A stretch of DNA of 64,000 nucleotides, taken from contig NZ_CP118480.1 of NCBI RefSeq assembly GCF_030450055.1, forward strand, positions 1,515,415-1,579,414. The letters run 5' to 3'. The position numbers were made by a program, and so were the translations under genes. Shown piece after piece: positions 8,875 to 18,219 of this stretch. The stretch's first letter is position 1, and every line of letters begins with the position of its first letter. This stretch comes from Gallaecimonas kandeliae. GTDB taxonomy: Bacteria > Pseudomonadota > Gammaproteobacteria > Enterobacterales > Gallaecimonadaceae. A model generated the notes under the pieces. It was given only the letters and a program-made list of their open reading frames with translations, ran no database searches and had not been told where the DNA came from.

Positions 8875-9327
8875 ATGGAATGCCTGACCTTCCTGCTGGG
8901 CAAAGAACGTTTCGCGGTGGACATACTGCGGGTGCGGGAGATCCGGGTCTGGTCGGCCCCGACCCGGCTGCCGGCGGTGCCTGACTATGTCAGCGGCGTC
9001 ATCAACCTGCGCGGCATGGTGGTGCCCATCCTCGATCTGCGGCTGCGCTTCGGTATCGGGGCCCAGCAGTACGACGCCAACACCGTCACCCTGATCCTCG
9101 GCAACGCCGAGGAGCGGCTGATGGGGCTGGTGGTGGACGCCGTCTCGGACGTGCTGAGCCTGGACGAGCTGCAGGGGGTGGCGGCCAAGCTCAATGCCCA
9201 CAGCAGCGTGCTGCCCTTCCTCAATACCCTGGTGCGCCACCAGCAGCAGGTGGTGGCGATTCTGGACGTGGATGCCCTGATGGACATCGGCAGGGTTCCC
9301 TGCCTGGAGGACGAGGATGCGGCCTGA
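8875..9327 (+). CDS. cheW: CheW coupling protein, first copy
   Basis: A 150-residue CheW domain: CLTFLLGKERFAVDILRVRE, then the core GVINLRGMVVPILDLRLRFG, then GLVVDAVSDVL. It couples CheA to the soluble receptor. It overlaps the next cheW by 11 bases. It is about 30% identical by eye to the second copy, so the two are old paralogues rather than a recent duplication. Confidence 0.93.
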   Translation: MECLTFLLGKERFAVDILRVREIRVWSAPTRLPAVPDYVSGVINLRGMVVPILDLRLRFGIGAQQYDANTVTLILGNAEERLMGLVVDAVSDVLSLDELQGVAAKLNAHSSVLPFLNTLVRHQQQVVAILDVDALMDIGRVPCLEDEDAA

Positions 9328-9790
9328 ACTCCTGACCTTCCAATGTGCCGACCAGCTCTTTGCCCTGCCCATCGAAGTGGTGCGGGAGATCCGCGGCTGG
9401 CAGAAACCGCGCAAGGTGCCGGACGCGCCACCTCAGCTGTTGGGGTTGATGATGCTGCGCGAGCAGCCCATGCCGGTGCTGGATCTGGGGGCCCGCCTGG
9501 GCCTGGGTCCCACCCGCCTCGAGCCCACCACAGTAGTGATAGTGGTGCAGCAGGGGGATTCGCCCCTGGGGCTGGTGGTGGATGCCGTCGCCGACGTGCT
9601 GCAGCCGGAGACAGGGCAGATCAAGGCGCCCCCGCCCATGGGCCGGCACCTCGATCAGGGTTTCCTTTGCGGGGTGATGGAACTGGAAGACAGCCTGCTG
9701 CTGCTACTGGACGTCAATCACCTCTTTGATCTGGAAGAGGTTTTCTCACTGATAGACAACGCTTTCTCGAAGGAGGAGAGCCACTCATGA
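9317..9790 (+). CDS. cheW: CheW coupling protein, second copy
   Basis: A 157-residue CheW domain opening [20 protein letters not shown], with [18 protein letters not shown] where CheW usually has NLRGxxxPVxDL, so the NLRG motif is altered to [15 protein letters not shown] is intact. It overlaps both neighbours (11 bases upstream, 4 bases downstream as ATGA). Two CheW proteins could let one kinase serve two signalling assemblies, or could adjust array geometry (inference). Confidence 0.9.
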   Translation: MRPELLTFQCADQLFALPIEVVREIRGWQKPRKVPDAPPQLLGLMMLREQPMPVLDLGARLGLGPTRLEPTTVVIVVQQGDSPLGLVVDAVADVLQPETGQIKAPPPMGRHLDQGFLCGVMELEDSLLLLLDVNHLFDLEEVFSLIDNAFSKEESHS

Positions 9791-12132
9791 CCAATCCAAT
9801 GCGCAAGTTGGGGCAGTTCTTCTCCAGGCAGAGCGGCCGTCTGGGAGCCAGGTCTGACGATACCCAGGGGATCAGCAAGGCCCACCTCAAGGCGGCCCTG
9901 GATGCCACCCAGACCGCCATGATGATCGTCGACCGCGATCTCAGGATCACCTACTTCAACCACCAGAGCCTGGTGCTGTTCAAGACCCACGAAGCGGTGT
10001 TCCAATCCATTTGGCCCGACTTCAGGGCCAGCAACGACTACCTGATGGGGCGCTGCATCGATGGCTTCCACAAGAACCCCGCCCACCAGCGCCAACTGCT
10101 GAGCGATCCCCGCAACCTGCCCTACCAGACCGACATCAAGATAGGGCACCTCAAGTTGCAGCTGACGGTGGGGGCCATCATGGATGGTGACGGCCGCCAT
10201 GTGGGCTCCAGCCTGGAGTGGGCGGACGTCACAGGCCAGCGCCAGCAGGAGGCGGATATCGCCCGGCTGCGCTCCACCGTCGACCAGGCCCAGACCGCCA
10301 TCGTCACCATAGACCGCGACTTCAAGATCACCTACGTCAACGAGTCCTCCCTGGCCTTGTTCCGCGAGCAGCAGGGGCATTTTCGCAAGGTCTGGCCCAA
10401 CTTCCAGGCCGAGGAAGCCTGGCTGCTGGGACGCTGCATCGACGAGTTCCACAGGAGGCCAGAACACCAGCGCCAGCTGCTGGCCAACCCGGACAACCTG
10501 CCCTACTGCACCGACATCCTGATCGACGGCATCGCCATAGAGCTCAATGTCTCGGTGATCCGCGACGGCGCCGGCACCTACATCGGCAACACCCTGGAAT
10601 GGCGTAACGTCACCGACGAACGGACCCGCCAGCTGGAGGTGGGCCGCCTGGCCTCGGCGGTACAGGGCATGACCACCAACCTGATGATGGCGGATCTCGA
10701 CGGCCGCATCGTCTTCATGAACCCCTCCCTGGTCCGGCTGCTCAAGAGCCGCGAACAGGCCCTGGCCGCCTCCTTCCCCGGCTTTGCCGTGGACAGGCTC
10801 ATCGGCGAGAACATAGACCGCTTCCACAAGGATCCCAGCCACCAGCGGGGCATCATAGGTGATCCGTCCAAGCTGCCCCACAGCGCCAATATCGCGGTGG
10901 GGGAGCTGGAATTCGAACTGACCGTCATCGCCATGAAGGATGAAAAAGGCACCCACATCGGCACCGCAGTGCAGTGGCTGGATATCACTGAAGTGCAGGA
11001 CGCCCAGCGCCAGGTGGCGGCCCTCATCGCCAAGGCCACCGACGGCGAACTGGCCGAGCGCATCGACGTCAGCCGTTACCAGGGCTTCATGCGGAACCTG
11101 GGCCAGGGCATCAACAGCCTGCTGGAAGCCATGGTCGGCCCCATGAGCGAAAGCATCCAGGTGATGAGCGCCATGGCCAGCGGCGACCTCAACCAGAGCA
11201 TGTCGGACAGCTTCGGCGGCGAGTTCGGCCGCCTGGCCAACGCCGTCAACACCAGCATCGCCAACCTTAAGGACATGGTGGCCCAGATCAACGGCGCCGC
11301 CGCCAAGGTCACCAACGCCTCCACCGAGATAGCCCAGGGCAACAACGATCTCTCCCAGCGCACCGAGGAGCAGGCGTCCAGCCTGGAGCAAACGGCGGCC
11401 AGCATGGAGGCCCTGGCGACCCAGGTCAAATCCAGCGCCGACAACGCCCGCCAGGCCAATAACCAGGCCCAGGAGGCCATGACCAGGGCCAAGGACGGCG
11501 GCGCCGTTGTAACCCAGGCGGTGCAGGCCATGACCGAGATCGAGAGCGCCAGCCGCAAGATAGCGGACATCATCGGCGTCATCGACGAAATAGCCTTCCA
11601 GACCAACCTGCTGGCGCTGAACGCCGCCGTGGAAGCGGCCAGGGCCGGGGAGCAGGGCCGGGGCTTCGCGGTGGTGGCCTCTGAGGTGCGTAACCTGGCC
11701 CAGCGCAGCGCCGGCGCCGCCAAGGAGATCAAGGCCCTGATCCAGGACTCGGTGGCCAAGGTCTCCCAAGGCTCCAAGCTGGTGGGGGATTCGGGCACCC
11801 GCCTCAGCGAGATAGTCGCCTCAGTGGAAGAAGTCACCAAGCTGATGAAGCAGATCGACGTCGCCAGCCAGGAGCAGGCCACCGGCATCGACGAGGTCAG
11901 CCGCGCCGTCACCCAGATGGACGAGATGACCCAGCAGAACGCCGCCCTGGTGGAGCAGGCGGCCGCCTCTTCAGAGTCGCTCCTCGACGAGGCGCGCCAG
12001 CTGGTGCAGCTGATGGCCTTCTTCAACGGCGAGGAGGTGCAACAGCAGAGAGCCCCGGCCGCCAAGGCCAAGAGCCCGCGCAAGGCCAAGGGCCGGCTGG
12101 CCGACGAGGGTGAAGAGTGGGAGTCCTTTTAA
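9787..12132 (+). CDS. Soluble methyl-accepting chemotaxis protein with three PAS domains
   Basis: A 781-residue receptor with no transmembrane segment. Residues about 35-155, 155-280 and 285-405 are three tandem PAS-like units that share the pattern G-x-x-ID-x-FH-(K/R)-x-P-x-HQR and end in EW/QW-x-(D/N)-(V/I)-T. A HAMP-like stretch follows, then the signalling domain with the hairpin tip [20 protein letters not shown]. The last five residues are EWESF, a CheR-docking pentapeptide of the NWETF/GWEEF kind. The layout resembles the Aer2/McpB-type receptor of Pseudomonas Che2. The ligand is unknown; oxygen or redox sensing is possible but no cofactor site is provable by eye. Confidence 0.93.
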   Translation: MTNPMRKLGQFFSRQSGRLGARSDDTQGISKAHLKAALDATQTAMMIVDRDLRITYFNHQSLVLFKTHEAVFQSIWPDFRASNDYLMGRCIDGFHKNPAHQRQLLSDPRNLPYQTDIKIGHLKLQLTVGAIMDGDGRHVGSSLEWADVTGQRQQEADIARLRSTVDQAQTAIVTIDRDFKITYVNESSLALFREQQGHFRKVWPNFQAEEAWLLGRCIDEFHRRPEHQRQLLANPDNLPYCTDILIDGIAIELNVSVIRDGAGTYIGNTLEWRNVTDERTRQLEVGRLASAVQGMTTNLMMADLDGRIVFMNPSLVRLLKSREQALAASFPGFAVDRLIGENIDRFHKDPSHQRGIIGDPSKLPHSANIAVGELEFELTVIAMKDEKGTHIGTAVQWLDITEVQDAQRQVAALIAKATDGELAERIDVSRYQGFMRNLGQGINSLLEAMVGPMSESIQVMSAMASGDLNQSMSDSFGGEFGRLANAVNTSIANLKDMVAQINGAAAKVTNASTEIAQGNNDLSQRTEEQASSLEQTAASMEALATQVKSSADNARQANNQAQEAMTRAKDGGAVVTQAVQAMTEIESASRKIADIIGVIDEIAFQTNLLALNAAVEAARAGEQGRGFAVVASEVRNLAQRSAGAAKEIKALIQDSVAKVSQGSKLVGDSGTRLSEIVASVEEVTKLMKQIDVASQEQATGIDEVSRAVTQMDEMTQQNAALVEQAAASSESLLDEARQLVQLMAFFNGEEVQQQRAPAAKAKSPRKAKGRLADEGEEWESF

Positions 12133-12926
12133 ACCCACCCGAAGGCTTCGCCTTCACGGCGGCCGACTTTGCCTTTATCCGGCAACGGATCTTCGCCCTG
12201 GCGGGGATCCGCTTGCTGGACCACAAGGACAAGCTGGTCTACAGCCGCCTCAGCCGGCGTATCCGCGAGCTGGGGCTGCACAGCTTTGCCCAGTACTGCC
12301 AGCTGCTGGAGCGCCAGCCGGCGGAGCAGACCCACTTCGTCAACGCCTTGACGACCAACAAGACCCAGTTCTTCCGTGAACAGCATCATTTTGCCTTCCT
12401 GGCCGAACTGGCCGAGCGCCACCCGGCGCCGCTGCGGCTCTGGTCGGCCGCCTGCTCGACGGGGGAAGAACCCTATTCCATCGCCGCCCAGCTGGTGGCC
12501 CTGGGGCGCCACCAGGACAAGGTGCTGGCCACGGATCTCAACACCCAGGTGCTGGCAGCGGCAGAGGCCGGCCTTTACGACCTGGGTGATGCCGCCGCCA
12601 TACCGCAAGCCATACGCCACAGCGGCTTCCTCAAGGGCAAAGGCGCCCAGGCCGGGTGGATGAAACCCCGCCAGGCGGTCAGGGCGCTGGTCAGCTTTCG
12701 GCGCCTCAACCTGATGGACGACTGGCCCTTTCGCGAGCCTTTCGACGTCATATTCTGCCGCAACGTCATGATTTATTTTGATAAAGCGACCCAGTCCAAG
12801 CTGCTGGGGCGCTTTCGCCAACATCTGCGAGCCGGCGGCTACCTGCTGCTGGGCCATGCCGAGGGCATGGACAAGGGCCAGCCGGGCTACCGCTCCCTGG
12901 GCCACACCATCTGGGAAGCCGTATGA
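12117..12926 (+). CDS. cheR: Chemotaxis protein methyltransferase CheR
   Basis: A 269-residue SAM-dependent glutamate methyltransferase. An N-terminal helical domain precedes the SAM-binding motif [33 protein letters not shown] follows. It probably docks on the EWESF tail of the receptor encoded just upstream. The GTG start at 12117 lies inside the receptor gene (16-base overlap). The stop overlaps the cheD start as ATGA. Confidence 0.94.
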   Translation: MGVLLNPPEGFAFTAADFAFIRQRIFALAGIRLLDHKDKLVYSRLSRRIRELGLHSFAQYCQLLERQPAEQTHFVNALTTNKTQFFREQHHFAFLAELAERHPAPLRLWSAACSTGEEPYSIAAQLVALGRHQDKVLATDLNTQVLAAAEAGLYDLGDAAAIPQAIRHSGFLKGKGAQAGWMKPRQAVRALVSFRRLNLMDDWPFREPFDVIFCRNVMIYFDKATQSKLLGRFRQHLRAGGYLLLGHAEGMDKGQPGYRSLGHTIWEAV

Positions 12927-13489
12927 GCCTGGCCTGCAACCGTTTCTTCGACCCCAGCCGCGAGCGCACCATGGTCAAGGTGCTGCCGGGGCAGTATTTC
13001 GTCACCGGCGGCGAGGAGCTGCTGGCCACCACCCTGGGCTCCTGCGTCTGTGCCTGCGTCTGGGATCCCCTGGCCCGCATCGGCGGCCTCAACCATTTCA
13101 TGTTGCCAGAAGGCAATCCCGACACCCTGTCCCAGGCCAACCGCTACGGCACCCATGCCATGGAGAGCCTGATCAACGGCCTGCTGGCCCTGGGGGCCCA
13201 CCGCGACCGGTTGCTGGCCAAGCTCTTTGGCGGTGCCCGCGTCTTCGGTGAAGGCTCTGTGGGGGACATGAACATCGATTTTGTGCGCCGCTTCGTGGCC
13301 AGGGAAGGCTTGCAGGTGGTGTCGGAATGCCTGGGGGGCCAGCTGGCCCTCAAGGTGCTGTTCGAGCCCCAGGACGGCCGGGCCTGGGTCAAGCGGCTCA
13401 AACAGCTGCCCAACGACACCCTGATCCGGCGCGAGGTGCGGCTGGCCAATGCCATAGCCCAGGAGACCAGAGTGGAGCTGTTCAAATGA
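12923..13489 (+). CDS. cheD: Chemoreceptor glutamine deamidase CheD
   Basis: A 188-residue CheD. TTLGSCVCACVWDP holds the catalytic Cys and GGLNHFMLPEG the catalytic His. LFGGARVFGEGSVGDMN follows. It deamidates receptor glutamines to create methylation sites. The start overlaps the cheR stop (ATGA) and the stop overlaps the cheB start by four bases, so cheR-cheD-cheB are tightly coupled. Confidence 0.95.
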   Translation: MSLACNRFFDPSRERTMVKVLPGQYFVTGGEELLATTLGSCVCACVWDPLARIGGLNHFMLPEGNPDTLSQANRYGTHAMESLINGLLALGAHRDRLLAKLFGGARVFGEGSVGDMNIDFVRRFVAREGLQVVSECLGGQLALKVLFEPQDGRAWVKRLKQLPNDTLIRREVRLANAIAQETRVELFK

Positions 13490-14502
13490 CCCGGGTGCTG
13501 GTGGTGGACGACTCGCCGTTGATGCGGGCCCTGATCAGCGACCTGCTGGCCCGGGATCCGGAGCTGGAGGTGGTGGGCAGCGCCGCCGACCCCTATGAGG
13601 CTCGCGACGCCATCAAGGCACTGAAACCCGATGTGCTGACCCTGGACATCGAGATGCCGAAGATGAACGGCCTGGCCTTCCTCAAGAACCTGATGCGCCT
13701 GCATCCCCTGCCGGTGGTGATGGTCTCGACCCTGACCCAGCACGGGGCCGAGGTCACGCTCCAGGCCCTGGAGCTGGGGGCCGTGGACTATGTGCCCAAG
13801 CCCGCCAGCGCCACAGGGGCCCTGGCGGCCTATGGTGAGTTGCTCAGGGAAAAGGTGAAGGTGGCGGCCTCGGCCCGGCTGCAGCAGCCGGGGGCCCCCA
13901 AGGCGCCGAGGGTGCAGGGCGTCAACGTCGGCCGCCTGGAGGCCATCCTCATCGGCGCCAGTACCGGCGGAACAGAGGCCGTCAAGCGGTTGCTCTGCCA
14001 ATGGCCGGCCACCATGCCACCGATCCTGGTGGTGCAGCACATCAGGCCCTTCTTCTCCAGCGCCTTCACCCGCACCTTGGACAGCCTGACGCCGCTCAAG
14101 GTGCAGGAGCTGGAGAAGGAGCAGCCCCTGCTGCCGGGAGAGGTGTGGGTGGCGCCGGGAGACAGGCACATGCGCCTGGTGCGGCGGGCCGGCCGCCTCT
14201 ATGCCCAGGCTTTCGACGGTGAGCCGGTCGGCCGCCACAGGCCGGCGGTGGACGTCTTGTTCGAGTCCGCTGCCCAGGCGGGGGCGGGGGAGATGCTGGC
14301 CCTGCTGCTGACCGGCATGGGCCGGGACGGGGCCGCCGGCATGAAGGCCTTGGCGGAGGGCGGCGCCACGACCTGGGTGCAGGACGAGGAGAGCGCCGTG
14401 GTCTGGGGGATGCCGAGGGTCGCCTGGGAGAACGGGGCGGCCCAGCGCAAGCTGGGGCTGGACGCCCTGGCCATGGAGACCATGAAGCTGCTGGCGTCCT
14501 AG
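13486..14502 (+). CDS. cheB: Chemotaxis response regulator methylesterase CheB
   Basis: A 338-residue protein. The N-terminal receiver has Asp54 (LTLDIEMPKMNG) and the C-terminal methylesterase has IGASTGGTEAV, VVQHIRPFFS and LLTGMGRDGAAGM. The chosen ATG at 13486 overlaps cheD (ATGA); the in-frame extension upstream is cheD sequence. It removes receptor methyl groups when phosphorylated by CheA. The TAG stop shares a CTAG with the stop of the convergent regulator gene. Last gene of the operon. Confidence 0.95.
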   Translation: MTRVLVVDDSPLMRALISDLLARDPELEVVGSAADPYEARDAIKALKPDVLTLDIEMPKMNGLAFLKNLMRLHPLPVVMVSTLTQHGAEVTLQALELGAVDYVPKPASATGALAAYGELLREKVKVAASARLQQPGAPKAPRVQGVNVGRLEAILIGASTGGTEAVKRLLCQWPATMPPILVVQHIRPFFSSAFTRTLDSLTPLKVQELEKEQPLLPGEVWVAPGDRHMRLVRRAGRLYAQAFDGEPVGRHRPAVDVLFESAAQAGAGEMLALLLTGMGRDGAAGMKALAEGGATTWVQDEESAVVWGMPRVAWENGAAQRKLGLDALAMETMKLLAS

Positions 14503-15641
14503 AAGAGTTCCACCTCCTCTTCGTCCATCGGCGCCTGGACCTCGGGCGCCTTTTCCATGGCCATGGCGGCCTGGACCTGGGCCAACATGGTCTTGAGCCT
14601 TTCCTCCAGTTCCCGCAGATCCCCTTCAGTTTCCCTCAAGGTTTCGGCCCCTTGCTCGATAAGGCGGGTAAAGAAGTCCTCCTGCTGTTCGTTGAGCTCC
14701 AGCACATGGAAGCTCAGGCGGATCTCGTTGTTGAGCTTGCTGATCAGGGCATCGAGGCGGCCGTCGTACTGGCGTATGGTGCTGGCCAGGTCGCCCATGG
14801 AGCCCTGCAAAGCGTCCACCATCAGCTTCATGGTGCGCTGGCGGTGCAGATCCCGCCACTTGGCCTCCATGCCTTCCACCAGCACCGCCACCACGTCCCG
14901 CAGCTTGCCGGCCTCGGCTTCCTCTAGGGGCATGGCCTTGACCAGGAAGGAGACATGCTGGTCGTTGACCATCAGCCGCTGGCCGAAAGGGTAGAGCCGG
15001 CCCTGGCCTATCAGGAGGTCGAAGATGTTCTGCTCCAAAGGGCTGACCGGCTGATGGCCCTGGCCGAAGAAGTGCAGCCCCTGGTGGTGGAAGCAGAGGG
15101 TGGCCTTGAACTGGAAGAAGTCGGCGGCGGCGAAGAAGAGATCCGCCAACTGCTCCTCGTCCTGGCAGGCCATCAATTTCTTGAAAAACTGGGTGATGAA
15201 GCCGTACTGGGAGGCCTCCTTCATGGAGGCGAAGGCCATGGCCCTGGAACGGGCTTCCCGTTCGCTAAGCTGCTGCTTGCTGGCCAGGTACTGGCTGCAG
15301 TGCTCCAGGCGGGCCTGGAACTCGGCCAACGCGAAAGGCTTGGCGATGAAATCGGCGGCCCCTGCCTGCCAGGCCTGCAGCCGTTCTTCCAGGCTGTTGT
15401 GCCCTGAGACGAAGATGATGGCCCTGTCTTCCGCCGCCAGTTCCTCGGCTATCTGGACGCCATCGCCATCCGGCAGCTCCAGGTCCAGCAGCAGTATGTC
15501 GGGATGCTCCTGCTCGCAGTAGGCCAGGGCTTCGGCCTTGCTGCCGGCCTGGCCCAGCTTGGCCACCTGGCCTTCCAGCAAGTCCTGAATGAGCTGCCGA
15601 TACTGGGGGTCGTCGTCTATCACGAGGATATGGTTGTCCAT
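14499..15641 (-). CDS. Response regulator with uncharacterised C-terminal region
   Basis: A 380-residue protein. Residues 1-120 are a receiver domain with phospho-acceptor Asp53 (LLLDLELPDGDG) and KPF near 103. A coiled-coil helix (about 120-160) leads to a mixed alpha/beta region (160-250) and a long helical tail, including LRETEGDLRELEERLKTMLA, with an acidic end EEEVELF. There is no DNA-binding, GGDEF, EAL or HD-GYP motif, so the output is unknown. The gene follows the hybrid kinase gene by one base (TGACATG), so the two are one unit. Its stop overlaps that of cheB within CTAG, so it is convergent with the che operon. Confidence 0.85.
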   Translation of the reverse strand: MDNHILVIDDDPQYRQLIQDLLEGQVAKLGQAGSKAEALAYCEQEHPDILLLDLELPDGDGVQIAEELAAEDRAIIFVSGHNSLEERLQAWQAGAADFIAKPFALAEFQARLEHCSQYLASKQQLSEREARSRAMAFASMKEASQYGFITQFFKKLMACQDEEQLADLFFAAADFFQFKATLCFHHQGLHFFGQGHQPVSPLEQNIFDLLIGQGRLYPFGQRLMVNDQHVSFLVKAMPLEEAEAGKLRDVVAVLVEGMEAKWRDLHRQRTMKLMVDALQGSMGDLASTIRQYDGRLDALISKLNNEIRLSFHVLELNEQQEDFFTRLIEQGAETLRETEGDLRELEERLKTMLAQVQAAMAMEKAPEVQAPMDEEEVELF

Positions 15642-15642
15642 G

Positions 15643-18096
15643 TCATTCCTTAGGGCGTAGCAGTTGGACCAGGGCGCGCAGCAGATCGGTGCGGCTTACC
15701 GGTTTGGCCAGGCGGGGCAGGGAGGCCAGGGCTTGCGGTACCTGGGACAGCTGCCCCGACACCAGCAGTACCGGCTTGCCCTGGCGGCCGGCGAAGGCCT
15801 CGGCCAGGTCGAAGCCCGTCATGCCGGGCATCTCCACGTCGCACAGCAGCAGGTCGAAGTCGCCGCCCAGGGCGGCCTTGGCGTCGAAGGGATTGTCGAA
15901 GCTGGTCACCACCATGCCGAGGCGGGACAGGAGTGCCGCCATCACCGCCAGCAGATCCTTTTCGTCATCCACCAGCAGCAGCTTCTTGCCGGTCAGCACG
16001 GCGCTGTCTCCCTCGGCCAGGACGGGCTCCAGGGGGTTGTCCTGGGAGGCCTGGGGCAGCCAGATATGGACGGCGGTGCCTTGACCGGGGGCCGAGCGCA
16101 GCGCCAGGTAGCCTTTGGAGCGCTTGACGAAACCGTAGACCATGGACAGCCCAAGGCCGGTGCCCTTGCCCCTGGTCTTGGTGGTGAAGAAGGGCTCCAG
16201 CACCTTGTCGTGCAGCTCTGGGGCTATGCCGCAGCCGTTGTCGGCCACCACGAATTCGGTGTAGGGGCCTGGCCGGGTCTCGGTATCCAGGCCGGGGATC
16301 TTGCTGCCCAGCAGCACGGGGCGGCAGGACAGGCGTATGGTTCCCTCTTGGCCCAAGGCGTCACGGGCGTTGAAGGCGAGGTTCAGCAGGGCGTCGACAA
16401 AGTCGCCCTTGTCCACCCGGACAGTGCCAGAGCAGGTGTCCAGCTCCACCTCCAGGTGGATGTCCTTGCCGAGGCTGGCCGACAGCAGCTCTTCGGCATC
16501 CAGCAGCGCCTGGTGGGCCGCCACCGGCTGGTTGGCCACCGGCTCCTGGCGGGAGAACTGGGACAGGCGGCGGGTGATGGCGGAGGCGCGCTGGGCGGCC
16601 TTGAGGGCGTTGCCTATGGCCTTGTGGCCCTTGTGCTCGGCCTCCAGTTGCAGGTCCAGCAGTTCCAGGTTGCCCTGGATAATGCCGATGATGTTGTTGA
16701 AATCATGGGCCAGGCCCGAGACCAGCTGGCCCAGGGTCTCCATCTTCTGGTTGCTCTGCAGCAGGCGGTTGGCCCGGCGGCTGGCCGTCGTTTCCCTCAG
16801 CATCACCAACTGGTAGGGGATGGCGTCCGGCCCCTGGACAGGGGAGCGCAGCACGAAGATGCTGCGTTCGGGATCGGCGGCCAGTTTCAGCTCCTGGCTG
16901 CTTTCGCCGCTGCGCGGCTGTGGCGAAGCCAGGAAGAAGCCGCCGGGAAACTGGCGGCCCTTAAGTGCTTGGCCCGGCTCGGCCAGCAGCCGGCAGGCGG
17001 CCGGGTTGGCCTCATGGATGCGGTTGTCCTTCGCCAGGATCAGCATGCCCACCTCCACTTGGTCGAAGGCGGCCTGGTACAGCTTGAGGCTTTCTTCGCT
17101 GGCCTTGCGCTCTGAGATGTCGTCGAGGATGCCGATGAAGCCGTCATGGCTGAGCTGGTGGTATAGGGGGGTGATATTGAGGTGGAGCCAGGGGCAGCCG
17201 GCCCCTTGAGGGTAATGGAGGTCTCCTTCGAAGCGCTGGCCCCTGGTCATGGCGCGGCGGATGGCGCCGGCAGCCTCGGGGCAGGCGTTGCCCAGCATGG
17301 TGGCGGGCGACTTGCCCTTTATCTCGTCCAGCTTGTAGCCCAGCAGCCGTTCGCAGGCCGGGTTACCCCAAGCGATGTGGCCTTCGGCGTTGCAGATGAA
17401 GGCCCCGATACCGCCCTGGGCGGCGACCATGGCCAGTCGCTCTATCTGGGCCTGGCTCTGCTGCTGCTCTGTGACGTCCTGGACCACGCCGAAGAGGTCG
17501 GTGACGGCCCCGGCCTTGCCGCTGCTGATGCCCAGCACGCTGATCTGGCGCCACTGGCCGTCGGCCCGAAGTATGCTGCCCAGGTGGCGTTTGCGGGTGG
17601 GGGCCTGCAGGGCCTCGTTGATGAGGGCGCGCAGCTTGGGCTGATCGTCGCAATGGAAGCGGCTCAGGCTGTCTTCCAGGGAGGTGGGGTGGCTGCGGGG
17701 CAGGCCGAAGATGCGAAACACCTGGGGCGACCAGAAGAAATGGTCCGTCGGCAGGTGCCAGTGCCAGTAACCTATCCCCAGGTCTTCGACCAGGTGCAGC
17801 AGGGTGCTGTCGCGGGACGGCTGCCCTTCCAGCAGCTGCATCCGCACCTCCTCGCCGTCCCGGCTGGCCACCAGCCAGAGGTGGCGGTCCGGCCCCTGGT
17901 GTTCCAGCACGGCCTTGTCCTGGTGGCTGAGGCTGTGGCGAAGCTCCTTCAGCCTGGCCAGGGCCTGGTTGCCGAACAGTTGGCGCAGCATGTGCCGGGT
18001 GCCGCATTGGAGGGTCTTGCCGTCCTGGTAGATGGCGGTAAGCCGGTTACCCGGTTGCCAGCAAAGGGCGGCAAGCTGTGGCGAGGAGGCTGTCAT
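15643..18096 (-). CDS. PAS-domain hybrid sensor histidine kinase
   Basis: An 817-residue kinase without transmembrane helices. Three PAS-like domains occupy about residues 100-430. The H-box GLAHDFNNIIGIIQGN has His464 and belongs to the HDFNN subtype. The ATPase shows NLAFNARDAL, DNGCGIAP and GKGTGLGLSMVYGF. A C-terminal receiver has Asp753 (LLLCDVEMPGMTG). I chose ATG 18096, which has AGGGA 7 bases upstream, over a longer form starting near 18141. A cytoplasmic PAS kinase beside a chemosensory operon suggests linked signalling, but no direct evidence is visible. Confidence 0.92.
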   Translation of the reverse strand: MTASSPQLAALCWQPGNRLTAIYQDGKTLQCGTRHMLRQLFGNQALARLKELRHSLSHQDKAVLEHQGPDRHLWLVASRDGEEVRMQLLEGQPSRDSTLLHLVEDLGIGYWHWHLPTDHFFWSPQVFRIFGLPRSHPTSLEDSLSRFHCDDQPKLRALINEALQAPTRKRHLGSILRADGQWRQISVLGISSGKAGAVTDLFGVVQDVTEQQQSQAQIERLAMVAAQGGIGAFICNAEGHIAWGNPACERLLGYKLDEIKGKSPATMLGNACPEAAGAIRRAMTRGQRFEGDLHYPQGAGCPWLHLNITPLYHQLSHDGFIGILDDISERKASEESLKLYQAAFDQVEVGMLILAKDNRIHEANPAACRLLAEPGQALKGRQFPGGFFLASPQPRSGESSQELKLAADPERSIFVLRSPVQGPDAIPYQLVMLRETTASRRANRLLQSNQKMETLGQLVSGLAHDFNNIIGIIQGNLELLDLQLEAEHKGHKAIGNALKAAQRASAITRRLSQFSRQEPVANQPVAAHQALLDAEELLSASLGKDIHLEVELDTCSGTVRVDKGDFVDALLNLAFNARDALGQEGTIRLSCRPVLLGSKIPGLDTETRPGPYTEFVVADNGCGIAPELHDKVLEPFFTTKTRGKGTGLGLSMVYGFVKRSKGYLALRSAPGQGTAVHIWLPQASQDNPLEPVLAEGDSAVLTGKKLLLVDDEKDLLAVMAALLSRLGMVVTSFDNPFDAKAALGGDFDLLLCDVEMPGMTGFDLAEAFAGRQGKPVLLVSGQLSQVPQALASLPRLAKPVSRTDLLRALVQLLRPKE

Positions 18097-18150
18097 TGGC
18101 GTCCCTGTCGTGACCCTGTGCGAAGTATGGAAGCCAACCACTGTTTTGCA

Positions 18151-18177
18151 AAAAACAGGCCCCCGGCATTGGGGGCC
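18151..18177 (-). terminator. Intrinsic terminator of the RND efflux operon
   Basis: Read on the minus strand, GGCCCCC-loop-GGGGGCC (18158-18177) is followed by TGTTTTTT. It lies 40 bases after the last RND stop and upstream of the hybrid kinase gene. Confidence 0.8.
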
Positions 18178-18219
18178 AAAATTAGAAGGTTGTCACAAAG
18201 CTACGGTTGTCATACCGGC

